From contig CP179198.1 in NCBI GenBank assembly GCA_051201585.1, positions 1,364,001-1,428,000 of the forward strand: a stretch of DNA of 64,000 bases. The letters are read 5' to 3'. Below the pieces are notes generated by a model. It ran no database searches. It had not been told where the DNA came from and worked only from the letters and a program-made list of their open reading frames with translations. The DNA is from UBA868 sp016776875. Its GTDB lineage: Bacteria; Pseudomonadota; Gammaproteobacteria; Arenicellales; UBA868. This document shows, one piece after another, positions 1 through 10,021 of the stretch. Position 1 is the first letter of the stretch, and every line of letters begins with the position of its first letter. Position numbers and translations under genes: made by a program.

Positions 1-1242
1 CATTGGCGAGACCATCGATATTTCCTGGAAAAGAAGCCCAAGCAAGGGTGTCAATCCAATAAACAACGCCAGTTGAGCAACAAGCAGGCGCTTAAAACCC
101 GGGATTAACAAGCTGAAACGATTACGGCTCGCGTTTATCGGAGTGTTTTGATTTTCTGAAGTGACAGCACGACCTTCAAACGCCGATCCGAGAATCCAGA
201 CCGCCGAGAAAGATAACCAGAAAGCTGTAGAGAAAATGCTGAAGGGGATTAACCAGGCGAACATAAAAATTGTAACTGCAAGGATCGACACAAAACTAAC
301 CCGCCTTAACAACAAAACCGCGCTAACGACGACTACCAACATCACGAATGCTCTCAGGGTTGGCACAGGGAACCCCGCCATCTCAGCATACGCATATGCG
401 CAAAAAACGCTCAAAGTCATCGCAAGATATTTTTTTGGAAAAATACCGTTACAAAACTTTAATGGATAGATCAGGAAACGAATTAGAACCAATGACCAGA
501 AAGCGACCAGTCCAATGTGCAGGCCGGAGATCGCAACCAGGTGACTCAATCCTGTTCTACGGAGTAACTCCCAGCGATCTGCGATAATGAGGCCGCGATC
601 TCCTACGGCAAGGGCAAGAATTAAATCGGGATAAAGCAGTGTTGACGACAACGTGTTGAGGCGCTTTAAGAATCTTGTTTTGATCGAGAGGCTGGTGTCC
701 CGTCCGCGTTCAATTCGTTCCCCGGCAACAACATATCCCAACCCGGTAATCCCTGCTAAAAAAAGAGTTTTCTCATAGTCAAAACCGTCCGTATTCCAGT
801 AGCCTCGGGGCCGTCGCAGTTTGACTGTAAATCGCCATTTCTCTCCTTTCTTTGGCACTTGATAATCGTCAAACCAGGACAAACGGATTTTTGGCGGCCG
901 GAATTTTGAAACGCCTGCGGTATTTACACTCTCTATTTTTAAATTAAATCTTACGAAATCATCGCCAATTTTAGAATGTTCTGATATCGATCCAGATACT
1001 TGAATCTCGTCCAAAAACCAATGCCCCGGTGGGCGTTGATCAAGTGACCAGTCTGCAAATACATTTGACCAAACAAGGCCGACCAAAAGCCATCCACACG
1101 ATCGAACAATTCCGGTCCCGACTGACGCTAAACCAAAAATCAATAACCCCACTGCGACAGGAGCCGGCAGCAAATTCGATTGGAGACTCAACAGTCCGAC
1201 GCCAACCGCAAATCCAGTAGCTGAAAAGAACCGTCGCGACAT
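1..1242 (-). CDS. comEC: ComEC/Rec2 competence protein, N-terminal part (cut by window edge)
   Basis: The minus strand is open from an ATG at 1242 to the left edge (414 codons, no stop). ComEC is the inner-membrane channel that passes transforming DNA into the cytoplasm. The visible part has N-terminal hydrophobic segments, a soluble OB-like region and the family motif HLVAISGLHIGL followed by further membrane helices. The C-terminal metallo-beta-lactamase-like domain would lie outside the window. An in-frame ATG at 1266 is an alternative start. Position beside lolC/lolD is common in gammaproteobacteria. Three AGCT sites inside this part are all in frame. Confidence 0.9.
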   Translation of the reverse strand, partial: MSRRFFSATGFAVGVGLLSLQSNLLPAPVAVGLLIFGLASVGTGIVRSCGWLLVGLVWSNVFADWSLDQRPPGHWFLDEIQVSGSISEHSKIGDDFVRFNLKIESVNTAGVSKFRPPKIRLSWFDDYQVPKKGEKWRFTVKLRRPRGYWNTDGFDYEKTLFLAGITGLGYVVAGERIERGRDTSLSIKTRFLKRLNTLSSTLLYPDLILALAVGDRGLIIADRWELLRRTGLSHLVAISGLHIGLVAFWSLVLIRFLIYPLKFCNGIFPKKYLAMTLSVFCAYAYAEMAGFPVPTLRAFVMLVVVVSAVLLLRRVSFVSILAVTIFMFAWLIPFSIFSTAFWLSFSAVWILGSAFEGRAVTSENQNTPINASRNRFSLLIPGFKRLLVAQLALFIGLTPLLGLLFQEISMVSPM

Positions 1243-1370
1243 GCTCGCTGACCCTATATACAACATTGTTGCGAATAGGATAGGGTTTTGGACTTGTTTT
1301 TCGCTGTGACCTAATTCCCTAAAATGGTGAAGTCACTCACAAGCGACATCACCCGAGAATAGCAACAACC

Positions 1371-2054
1371 CTATAACAGGTTAAGACGACCTTCCGTGAG
1401 GATATAGTGGCGTTCAAACTGATCTGCAAAAGTGCTGTCATGGGTCGCTACCAGGAGCGACAGTTTTTCAGCCTCTACGAGTTCAAACATCAAATCCTGA
1501 ATCTCTTGGGCTGTTTTTGAATCAAGATTGCCAGTTGGTTCATCCGCTAAAACCAGAGCGGGTTTGGTGACCAGAGCTCGTGCGACGGCGGCTCGCTGAC
1601 GCTCGCCTCCGGATAATTGCGCCGGCTTATGATCCAGGCGATGAGATAGGGATACAGAATCAAGCATGGTTGATGCGCGATCCCGAGCCTCGCTTTTTGG
1701 GACACCACGGATGAGGAGTGGCATTGCCACATTTTCCAATGCGGAAAACTCCATCAAAAGATGATGAAATTGGTAAATAAATCCAAGATTCTGATTGCGG
1801 GCGATCCCAATTCTCTTTGGCGACAGTTGCGATAATTCCTCTCCGACCAGAAAGACCTCTCCACGGGTAGGTTTCATCAACCCGCCAAGCGTGTGCAGCA
1901 GCGTACTTTTTCCGCTGCCTGACGCGCCGGTGATCGCAATGGTATTTGTTGTGTCGATCTGTAGGTCAATACCCTTGAGCACATCTACTGAATGCGCCTC
2001 CTCAACGTAACTTACATAGACCGTCTTAGCCTGGAGCACATTGGAACTACTCAT
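1371..2054 (-). CDS. lolD: Lipoprotein-releasing ABC transporter ATPase LolD
   Basis: ATPase of the LolCDE complex, which extracts outer-membrane lipoproteins from the inner membrane and hands them to LolA. From the ATG at 2054 the protein has 227 residues, the usual LolD length. Walker A GASGSGKST is at about 43-51, the Q-loop glutamine near 95, the signature LSGGERQ at about 147-153 and Walker B LVLADEP at 167-173, followed by an ATHD switch. A longer reading from 2114 would add 20 unconserved residues, so I chose 2054. The start overlaps the repaired lolC stop by 8 bp, indicating translational coupling. Confidence 0.93.
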   Translation of the reverse strand: MSSSNVLQAKTVYVSYVEEAHSVDVLKGIDLQIDTTNTIAITGASGSGKSTLLHTLGGLMKPTRGEVFLVGEELSQLSPKRIGIARNQNLGFIYQFHHLLMEFSALENVAMPLLIRGVPKSEARDRASTMLDSVSLSHRLDHKPAQLSGGERQRAAVARALVTKPALVLADEPTGNLDSKTAQEIQDLMFELVEAEKLSLLVATHDSTFADQFERHYILTEGRLNLL

Positions 2055-3295
2055 ACCGTAGCGCCTCGGCAGGTTCAGTTTTCGAGGCCCGCCACGCAGG
2101 ATAGAGGGTCGCAATCAGGCATATGAAAAAAGAAATTCCTGCGATCAAAAAAACATCCGGCCATCGAAAGCTCCGCAGGAAATTGGCTGATGACATAAAT
2201 ATTAGCCGGAAAAAATTCGATCCCTAACAGGCTCTCAACCCACGGCACAAGGGTTTCGATGTTGCTCGCGGTTAGGACACCAAATATACTGCCCGCAATT
2301 GTGCCGCCAAATCCAATGATAATTCCCTGAACGATAAAAATTCCCATCACGCCTCGGGGCGTAAGGCCAAGCGTTCTTAAAATTGCCACATCAGATCGTT
2401 TGTCGGTGACCACCATCACAAGAGTCGAAACTATGTTAAACGCGGCCACTGTGATGATTAACAGTAGAATGACAAACATGACCCGGCGCTCTATCTTCAA
2501 GGCGGCAAAAAAGTTGGCGTGCTCAATTGTCCAATCACTTATCCGGAACGAAGAACCCAATCGGGATTTTAATTCTGAATTAATTCGCGGCGCATCGTAA
2601 ACATCAGTGACCGTTAATCTCACTCCGCTCACGCCATTGCTTGACTCCAGAAGCGTCATTGCATCATCTAAATGAATTAATGCGAGACTCGAATCATACT
2701 CGTACATGTCCATCTCAAAAATACCGCTTACGGTAAACCGTTTCATCCGCGGCAATAATCCTGCCGGTGTGATTTTTCCTTTCGGGGCGATAAGGGTTAC
2801 ACGATCACCCTTCAATACGCCGAGACTTCGTGCTAACTGCGAACCCAAAATAATATTCCACCCGCCCGGACTCAGTTCGGTGCTTTGACCGGCCGTCAGA
2901 TTATCCAAAACATCAGACACTAACGCCTCTTTATCGGGCACCACGCCCCGAAACAAAACACCCGCGACCGTATTGCCGCGGGTAACTAATCCTTGTCCCA
3001 GGATAAACGGGGCAGCATTGACCACATCAGGATGACGGGTCACCGAGTCCATCAGGATCGGCCAATCGAGAAGCCACCCGCGTGATGCGCTTACGGTTGC
3101 GTGAGACGCTACGCTTAGGATCCGGCCCCTGAGCTCGCGCTCAAATCCGTTCATCACTGAAAGCACCGTGATTAAGGCCCACACCCCAACGGTAATTCCC
3201 AATATCGAGATGGTCGAAATAAACGAAACAAAGTGATTTCGCCGACGGGCACGGGTGTATCGTAATCCTACAAATATAGGAACTGACTTAATCAT
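2047..3295 (-). CDS. lolC: Lipoprotein-releasing system permease LolC/LolE (one apparent frameshift)
   Basis: Inner-membrane permease partner of LolD. The N-terminus has the family pattern, with a membrane helix followed by LITVLSVMNGFERELR, then a periplasmic domain and three C-terminal helices. The raw frame goes wrong near 2169-2172 (AGCT). Dropping one T there restores a normal end, ELRWPDV through ATLYPAWRAS to PAEALRYE and a TAG at 2047-2049. Length 1249 nt equals 3n+1, as expected for one surplus base. Only one LolC/E-type gene is present here; whether a second exists elsewhere is unknown. Confidence 0.9.
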
Positions 3296-3322
3296 TCCAG
3301 ATCAGCTCGACAGATACGCGAG

Positions 3323-4819
3323 TCAGCTGCCACTCTCAGGCCGCATATGTGGAAACAATAAAACATCCCTTATTGACGGGCTGTCGGTCAAAATCATGAC
3401 ATACCGGTCTACCCCAAGGCCTCCGCCTGCATTCGGGGGCAAGCCATATTCCAAAGCGGTGATGTAATCGGCGTCAAAGAACATCGCTTCTTCGTCGCCT
3501 TTAGCCTTAGCCTTAGCCTGATCGTGGAACCGTTGTGCCTGATCTTCCGGATCATTGAGCTCGGAGAATCCATTAGCAAGTTCGCGACCCGCCACGAACA
3601 GTTCGAAACGATCGGTAAGATTCGGATCATCGTCCTGTCGTCTCGAAAGAGGCGAAACCTCTGCAGGATATCCGGTTATGTAGGTTGGGGTTATCAGTTT
3701 TTCTTCCACCGTTTCTTCGAAAATGTTCAGCAGGATTTCCCCCGCCGAGTGATGCTCACTCACTTCAATTCCCAGGGTTTGGGCGAGTCGAGTGAGCGGT
3801 TCTATTTCACTACAATCCGAACTCGTCAATCTTGAATTAAATTCGCAAACGGATTCCGCCATAGTCATTCGATTAAACGGTTTTCCAAAATCGATGGGCG
3901 TGCCTTGATAATTCACTACCGCACTTCCGGTGACATCAATCGCGACCTCGCGCAACATCTCTTCAGTCAGATCCATGTAGTCGTTGAAGTCTTTGTAGGC
4001 TTCGTTGTATTCAAGCATTGTGAACTCAGGATTATGTTGCGTACTAAGCCCTTCATTTCGAAAGTTTCTATTGAGCTCGTATACCCTTTCAAAACCACCG
4101 ACGAGGCATCGTTTAATCGCGAGCTCCTGCGCTACCCTTAGATAAAGATCCACGCCAAGCGCATGATGATGCGTGATGAAAGGTTTCGCGTTGGCGCCCC
4201 CGGGAATCGCTTGCATGATCGGCGATTCAATTTCGAGATAATCCCTGGCGTCTAAAAATCGACGGAGCGATGCCATTGTCCGCGCCCGCTTTTTGAAAAC
4301 TTCCCTCGAGTCCTGATTCGCCAGCAAATCGACATAGCGTTGCCGATAACGGGTTTCAATATCGGTGAGACCGTGATACTTTTCTGGCATCGGTCGAAGC
4401 GCCTTAACCAAAAGGCGAACGTTAGTCACATTAACGGTGAGCTCTCCTGTGCGAGTTCGGAAAAGCGTTCCCTCCACTCCAATGATATCTCCCAGATCCA
4501 ACTTCTTGAAAAGTCCGTTGTAAATTCCTTCCGGCAATGAATCGCGTTGCGCATATATCTGAATATCACCCGATTCATCCCGAACATGGGCAAAGGCTGC
4601 CTTGCCCATGATTCGCTTTGTCATTAAGCGTCCCGCCAGGCTTAGGCTCACCCCCTCAGATTCGAGGGTGTCTGCCTCGTGTGCGCCAAAACGTTTCAAA
4701 ATGTCCGCCGCTTTTGCATCGCGCCGAAAATCATTTGGAAAAGGATTTGTCGTTTCCCTCAAGACCGAAAGCTTTTCCCGCCGTTGAACTACCTGTTCGT
4801 TATCGTCAGTCCGATTCAT
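3323..4819 (-). CDS. lysS: Lysine--tRNA ligase, class II
   Basis: Charges tRNA-Lys. The 498-residue protein matches the E. coli enzyme in size and order: an N-terminal OB-fold anticodon-binding domain beginning after REKLSVLRE and FPNDFRRD, then the class II core. Motif 2 context is RNFRNEG with NPEFTMLEYNEAY, and motif 3 is GGLGVDRYVM with a terminal FPHMRPE. It sits 18 bp downstream of prfB, the widespread prfB-lysS pair. The stop lies in AGCTGA, so the last few residues could be affected by the AGCT indel problem, though the family normally ends just here. Confidence 0.95.
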   Translation of the reverse strand: MNRTDDNEQVVQRREKLSVLRETTNPFPNDFRRDAKAADILKRFGAHEADTLESEGVSLSLAGRLMTKRIMGKAAFAHVRDESGDIQIYAQRDSLPEGIYNGLFKKLDLGDIIGVEGTLFRTRTGELTVNVTNVRLLVKALRPMPEKYHGLTDIETRYRQRYVDLLANQDSREVFKKRARTMASLRRFLDARDYLEIESPIMQAIPGGANAKPFITHHHALGVDLYLRVAQELAIKRCLVGGFERVYELNRNFRNEGLSTQHNPEFTMLEYNEAYKDFNDYMDLTEEMLREVAIDVTGSAVVNYQGTPIDFGKPFNRMTMAESVCEFNSRLTSSDCSEIEPLTRLAQTLGIEVSEHHSAGEILLNIFEETVEEKLITPTYITGYPAEVSPLSRRQDDDPNLTDRFELFVAGRELANGFSELNDPEDQAQRFHDQAKAKAKGDEEAMFFDADYITALEYGLPPNAGGGLGVDRYVMILTDSPSIRDVLLFPHMRPESGS

Positions 4820-4837
4820 TCCATTCTCTTTTTTGGA

Positions 4838-5937
4838 TTACAGCCCTGCTTTCAAGCTGGCTTCGATAAAAATATTTAAACCCCCATCCAAAACCGCCTG
4901 GGTGTTTCCCGTCTCCACTGATGTGCGCAAGTCTTTTATCCGGGACTGATCAAGTACATACGACCGAATCTGACTTCCCCATCCGATTTCCGCTTTTGAA
5001 TCCTCCAGCGCTTGCTGCTGTTCACGTTTTTCCCGCATCTCAGCCTCATAGAGCCGAGCGCGAAGCATATTCATTGCCTCCGCACGATTTCGATGTTGAG
5101 ATCGGTCATTTTGGCACTGAACAACAATTCCACTTGGGAGATGCGTGATCCTAACCGCCGAATCTGTGCGGTTAACATGCTGCCCCCCGGCGCCACTTGC
5201 CCGATAAGTGTCTATCCGCAGGTCTGCCGGATTAATTTCTACTTCGATACTATCGTCGATTTCTGGATATGCGAACACCGAAGCAAACGAGGTATGTCGT
5301 CTATTCCCTGAGTCAAAGGGTGATTTTCGAACCAGTCGATGAACACCGGTTTCGGTGCGCAGTTTGCCGTAAGCATACTCTCCTTTAATATGTATCGTCG
5401 CGCTCTTGATTCCGGCGACTTCACCGTCTGAACGCTCGATCAGTTCTGACGCGAATCCTTCGTCTTCCGCCCACCGAAGATACATTCGTAAAAGCATCTC
5501 TGCCCAATCCTGAGCTTCCGTACCTCCCGAACCCGCTTGAATGTCGACAAAAGCCTGTGCGCTGTCGAGTTCTCCGGAAAACATTCGAAGAAATTCCAGC
5601 TTTTGAAGCGCCTGTTCAATTAAATGAACATCGGCATAAATTAGCTCGACCGATTCTTGATCATTTTCCTCGCGGGCCAAGGCGAGAGCTTCTACGGCCT
5701 CCTCAATTTTCCGGGTCAGGTCACCGATTGTGAGAACCGTTGCCTCTAACGCGGCACGCTCCCGCCCTAGTTTCTGAGCTTTCCTGGGGATCATTCCAGA
5801 TTTCAGAATCCTCGAGACGTAACAAAACCTCATCAAGCCGTTCTTTTTTGCCGTCGTAGTCAAAGATACCCCCTAAGCGTATTAGTCCGCTTCGCGAGCT
5901 CTCTCAAAGAGGCAGAATTTTCAACTGTTTCAGTCAT
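4838..5937 (-). CDS. prfB: Peptide chain release factor 2, with programmed +1 frameshift
   Basis: RF2 releases peptides at UGA and UAA. The ORF begins at ATG 5937, reads about 25 codons to LRGYL and an in-frame TGA, then continues in the +1 frame as LDYDGKKERL. The GGQ loop (SGAGGQHVN) and the C-terminal end IEASLKAGL are intact. A second, unexpected shift is needed at about 5777-5780 (AGCT): dropping one A gives WNDPQEAQKLGRERA, as in other RF2s. The length is consistent with one programmed and one surplus base. lysS follows. Confidence 0.95.
5859..5874 (-). promoter_or_regulatory. RF2 programmed +1 ribosomal frameshift site
   Basis: On the minus strand the sequence AGGGGGTATCTTTGAC contains all elements of the known RF2 autoregulatory site: an internal Shine-Dalgarno AGGGGGT (5868-5874), the slippery CUU codon and the in-frame UGA (5860-5862) followed by C. 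When RF2 is scarce, ribosomes pause at UGA and slip +1 to make full-length RF2. The downstream reading frame confirms the shift. Unlike the other frame breaks in this window, this one is not at AGCT and is certainly biological. Confidence 0.97.
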
Positions 5938-6132
5938 TTGGATCCATTTTGTAAACTTGTGCGGCTACCTTACTCCGAACGCAACTCCTAAAACAGTATG
6001 CGTTCATATCCCATGCGATTCTATTTGAATATCTCGATTGAGGTGCGAACAAGACGAGTTTAACCTTGCTCCTAAAAACCCTATAAACGACAATCACAAT
6101 TCAATTCAAATCAACGAGCGTTTTCGATTGTT
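5938..6132. other. Divergent intergenic region between prfB and pntA
   Basis: 195 bp separating two divergent genes, so it should hold promoters for both. It is A+T-rich near pntA. On the minus strand TTGAAT followed after about 16-17 bases by TTTATA/TTATAG near 6078-6105 could drive prfB, but the match is weak. I see no hairpin terminator, RNA gene or repeat. Confidence 0.35.
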
Positions 6133-7696
6133 ATGATCATTGGCATATTAAAAGAACAAAGCGATGGAGAAAAACGAGTCGCCCTCGCGCCAACGTCAGT
6201 GCTCGCGGCCTGCGATCTTGGCTTCAAAGTTCAAATTGAACGGGATGCCGGTGTCGACGCAGGCTTTTCAAATGAGGATTATATTGATTGCGGCGCGTCA
6301 ATTGTAAATACAGCAAAAGAACTTGTTAATTCCAGCGAGATTATCATCAAAATTCGCGCGCCTCAGGATGAAAGCACCGCGGGAACCGATGAGCAAGATC
6401 TCCTGGGATCAGGCCAAATCCTCATCTCACTCATCGGGCCCGGCCAAAATCCCGACTTACTGTCCAACCTAGCAAATAAGGGGGTCACGGTGCTCGCGAT
6501 GGATGCAGTACCGCGAATTTCCCGCGCGCAGAAACTTGATACGCTGAGCTCAATGGCGAATGTCGCAGGATACCGAGCCGTCGTGGAAGCCGCCAATCAT
6601 TTTGGCCGGTTTTTTACCGGTCAGGTTACCGCTGCAGGGAAAGTGCCGCCTGCAAAAGTGTTAGTTATCGGCGCTGGCGTGGCAGGGCTCGCCGCGATCG
6701 GTGCGGCATCAGCAATGGGAGCGCAGGTTCGGGCCTTTGACACGAGACCCGAGGTCAAAGAGCAGGTCGAAAGCATGGGCGCCGAATTCCTGATGCTCGA
6801 ATTCTCTGAAGAAGGAAGCGGCGAAGGCGGCTATGCGAAAACAATGAGTGAGGAGTTTATTGCGGCCGAAATGACCCTCTTTGCGGAGCAAGCTCGCGAA
6901 GTGGACATTATCATTACAACTGCTTTGATTCCGGGTAAGCCGGCGCCAAAATTAATTCTCGCCGACACGGCCAGGTTAATGAAAACAGGGAGCGTCATTG
7001 TCGACCTCGCTGCGGAACAAGGGGGTAACTGCGAACTCACACGACCTAACGAAATTGTCACGGATGATGGCCTCACAATCATTGGCCTGACGGACCTTCC
7101 CAGCCGGATGGCAGCGCAATCAAGCACCCTGTTTGGCAACAATATCGTTCATTTGTTGTCCGATTTATGCCCGAACAAGGATGGCAGGTTAAGCATTGAT
7201 ATGGATGATGAAGTGATTCGGGGCATGACTGTCGTCAACGGTTATGATGTGACGTGGCCACCGCCGGCCCCTCAGCTTCTCGGCGGCGCCAACCGCTACC
7301 CCTGTAGAATCGAGTTCGGCTGTTCCGGCGGTACCCGCAAAAACGTCATCGGCGTCTGGGACGTTGATCAGTTTAGTGATTGTGGTCGCCGCAATCCTGG
7401 GCGTGGGCGCGGTCGCCCCCGCATCATTTATGGGTCACTTCACCGTGTTCGTCTTGGCTATCTTTGTCGGATGGCAAGTCATCTGGAACGTGACTCCCGC
7501 ACTACATACACCATTAATGAGCGTGACTAACGCGATCAGCGGAATTATTGTCATCGGTGCGCTGGTGCAAATGGGATCATCGTCCGCCACGGTAATTGCG
7601 CTTGCGATGGTCGCGCTGTTTGTGGCCAGTATTAATATTTTCGGTGGATTTTGGGTTACCCAACGGATGCTGCGCATGTTCAGGAAGGAGCAGTAA
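6133..7696 (+). CDS. pntA: NAD(P) transhydrogenase subunit alpha (one apparent frameshift)
   Basis: Alpha subunit of the membrane transhydrogenase that uses the proton gradient to make NADPH from NADH. The N-terminal NAD-binding domain starts MIIGILKEQSDGEKRVALAP and carries the Rossmann motif GAGVAGLAAIGAA; a Pro/Ala/Ser-rich linker leads to four C-terminal helices with HFTVFVLA, WNVTPALHTPLMSVTNAISG and INIFGGFWVTQRML. The raw frame breaks in the linker at AGCT 7274-7277; dropping one T gives QLSAAPTATPVESSSA and joins the halves. The result, about 520 residues, is the fused E. coli-type subunit, not a split pntAA/pntAB. The end overlaps pntB by one base. Confidence 0.93.
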
Positions 7697-9084
7697 TGGA
7701 ATACGGCATGGTCTCAGCGGCGTACATAGCAGCATCGATTCTTTTTATTCTGAGTCTTGGCGGCTTAAGCAATCAAGAAAGTGCCCGGAGGGGTAACTTA
7801 TTCGGCATTGCTGGAATGACGCTTGCCATCGTCGCGACGATTGCTGGATCGACGCCTATCAGCCTTACCCTTGTGCTCGTGGTGATGGCGATTGGCGGTA
7901 CGGCAGGTAGCATTTTGGCAAGCCGGGTTGAAATGACTGCAATGCCTCAACTCGTGGCCATTCTTCATAGTTTTGTAGGGTTGGCGGCCGTACTTGTCGG
8001 GTTCGGATCTTATCTAGAAGCGGGTACGCAATTTTCAGGCGCTGAACAGATTGTTCATCAGATTGAGATTTATCTGGGCGTTCTTATCGGCGCGCTTACG
8101 TTCTCTGGATCAGTTGCCGCTTTTGGAAAACTGCAAGGAATCCTGTCTAGCAAGCCCTTGATGATCCCCGGACGCCACGTTATCAACATCCTTATCGGCC
8201 TCGCGTGCATTTGGTTCGGCGTTGAATTTGTCAACGCGGATAACATTAGCGATGGGATGACCCCGCTCCTCATCATGACGGGGCTTGCACTGATCTTCGG
8301 TCTCCATATGGTGCTGGCGATCGGCGGTGCTGATATGCCGGTCGTCATTTCAATGCTCAATAGTTATTCCGGCTGGGCCGCCGCTGCGACAGGGTTCATG
8401 CTAGCAAATGATCTCCTGATTGTAACCGGTGCATTGGTGGGTTCCAGTGGCGCGATCTTAAGTTTCATTATGTGTCGTGCAATGAATCGCCGATTTATCT
8501 CGGTCATTTTAGGGGGCTTTGGCACCCCGGCGGGCGCTTCATCCGGACCTGCGATCGAAGGCGAAGCGGTTCCGATTTCAAGTTCTGAATCAGCGCAGTT
8601 ATTATCCAGTGCGAAAAGTGCTGTCATCGTGCCGGGCTATGGAATGGCGGTTGCCCATGCGCAACAAGCGGTATCCGAACTGGTCAATAAATTAAGAGAG
8701 AGTGGTGTCGAGGTCCGTTTTGCTATTCATCCCGTCGCGGGTCGAATGCCGGGGCATATGAACGTGCTCTTAGCGGAGGCTCGAGTGTCTTACGATATAG
8801 TCCTCGAGATGGACGAAATCAATGATGATCTGCCCGAAACTGACGTTGTATTGGTGATCGGCGCAAACGACATCGTTAATCCTGCGGCACAAGAGGTGCC
8901 AGATAGCCCCATTGCGGGAATGCCCGTTCTCGAGGTCTGGAAGTCCAAGACCTGTATTGTCTTAAAACGAAGCATGGCCACGGGCTATGCAGGTGTCGAT
9001 AACCCGCTTTTTTATCGGGAGAATACCCGGATGCTTTTTGGGGACGCAAAGGACAGTATTAGCGCCGTATTGGCCGAACTTTAA
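7696..9084 (+). CDS. pntB: NAD(P) transhydrogenase subunit beta
   Basis: Beta subunit of the proton-translocating transhydrogenase: about nine membrane helices followed by the NADP-binding domain. It has 462 residues, the normal size. The C-terminal domain has VPGYGMAVAHAQ (NADP site), IHPVAGRMPGHMNVLLAEA and GANDIVNPAA, with KRSMATGYAGVDNPLF near the end. The start at ATG 7696 shares its A with the pntA stop and has a strong Shine-Dalgarno GGAAGGAG at 7683-7690; an upstream in-frame reading from 7651 lies inside pntA and is rejected. Confidence 0.96.
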   Translation: MEYGMVSAAYIAASILFILSLGGLSNQESARRGNLFGIAGMTLAIVATIAGSTPISLTLVLVVMAIGGTAGSILASRVEMTAMPQLVAILHSFVGLAAVLVGFGSYLEAGTQFSGAEQIVHQIEIYLGVLIGALTFSGSVAAFGKLQGILSSKPLMIPGRHVINILIGLACIWFGVEFVNADNISDGMTPLLIMTGLALIFGLHMVLAIGGADMPVVISMLNSYSGWAAAATGFMLANDLLIVTGALVGSSGAILSFIMCRAMNRRFISVILGGFGTPAGASSGPAIEGEAVPISSSESAQLLSSAKSAVIVPGYGMAVAHAQQAVSELVNKLRESGVEVRFAIHPVAGRMPGHMNVLLAEARVSYDIVLEMDEINDDLPETDVVLVIGANDIVNPAAQEVPDSPIAGMPVLEVWKSKTCIVLKRSMATGYAGVDNPLFYRENTRMLFGDAKDSISAVLAEL

Positions 9085-9132
9085 GCCGGTTTTTTTACTG
9101 TCCGCTTTTTTGCTCGCTGGGCCTTATAAATC

Positions 9133-10017
9133 CTAGTCAAGCTTCATGGCTTGACGAAGCGCAAGTCCAATTTCAGCTGGATTACCAGTCACGTTTACTC
9201 CGGCTTGCTCGAGCGCTTTTATCTTGTCTTCGGCCGTGCCCCGTCCGCCCGCGATAATCGCGCCAGCATGGCCCATTCGCTTACCTGGAGGTGCCGTCAC
9301 CCCGGCAATAAAAGCGGCCACCGGTTTTGTCATGTTGTGACTAATCCATTCCGCGCATTCCTCTTCGTCGGAACCACCGATCTCCCCGCACATCACAACC
9401 GCATCCGTTTCAGGATCGTCATTAAACATCTTCATTACATCGAGATGCTTTAGTCCATTAACCGGATCCCCACCGATTCCGACGCAGCTTGATTGGCCCA
9501 TTCCTAATTTGGTCAATTGGTCAACGACCTCGTAGGTTAAGGTGCCCGAACGAGATACCACTCCAATGCGTCCCGGGGTATGAATGTAACCTGGCATAAT
9601 TCCAATTTTTAACTCTCCGGGTGTAATGACACCTGGACAGTTCGGACCCACCAGCACGGCGTCACTATCCTGCATCTTATGCCGGGTCATAATCATATCC
9701 TTGACCGGAACACCTTCGGTAATGCAAATAATTGTTTTGATTCCCGCCTCAACCGCCTCATCTATGGCGGCCGCTGCAAACGGGGGCGGCACGTAAATAA
9801 CAGAGACATCGGCCGCAGTTTCTCGTTTAGCCTCAACGACCGAATCAAAAACGGGGATTCCCTCTACCGTCTGACCCCCTTTCCCCGGAGTCACTCCCGC
9901 TACGAACGCCTTCTTGCCGTTCGCATAGGCAACACAATTTTGGGTATGAAACTGCCCTGTTTTCCCAGTAATCCCCTGGGTGATTACGCGACTATCGCCA
10001 TTTATAAGTATTGCCAC
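9133..10017 (-). CDS. sucD: Succinate--CoA ligase (ADP-forming) subunit alpha
   Basis: Alpha subunit of succinyl-CoA synthetase in the TCA cycle, about 294 residues. It shows the CoA-binding Rossmann start ILINGDSRVITQGITGKTG, the GVTPGKGG loop and the phosphohistidine region GHAGAIIAGGRGTA. I chose GTG 10017 because the homologous start is MAILIN and AAGGA lies at a good distance upstream; the longer reading from 10062 runs back into sucC. Five bases separate it from the sucC stop, so both are co-transcribed. It converges on pntB, with no clear terminator between. Confidence 0.95.
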   Translation of the reverse strand: MAILINGDSRVITQGITGKTGQFHTQNCVAYANGKKAFVAGVTPGKGGQTVEGIPVFDSVVEAKRETAADVSVIYVPPPFAAAAIDEAVEAGIKTIICITEGVPVKDMIMTRHKMQDSDAVLVGPNCPGVITPGELKIGIMPGYIHTPGRIGVVSRSGTLTYEVVDQLTKLGMGQSSCVGIGGDPVNGLKHLDVMKMFNDDPETDAVVMCGEIGGSDEEECAEWISHNMTKPVAAFIAGVTAPPGKRMGHAGAIIAGGRGTAEDKIKALEQAGVNVTGNPAEIGLALRQAMKLD

Positions 10018-10021
10018 CGGT

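Noticed and set aside
161..1220. Short plus-strand ORFs (161-469, 348-587, 1029-1220)
   Set aside because: They are shadows of comEC, which is open on the minus strand through the whole stretch and carries family motifs.
7364..7696. A separate pntAB (alpha-2) gene starting at TTG 7364
   Set aside because: The linker and first helix are open upstream in the same frame, and a one-base repair at AGCT 7274 fuses it to pntA; no ribosome site precedes TTG 7364.
9085..9132. Terminator between pntB and sucD
   Set aside because: There are two T-runs but no stem in front of them.
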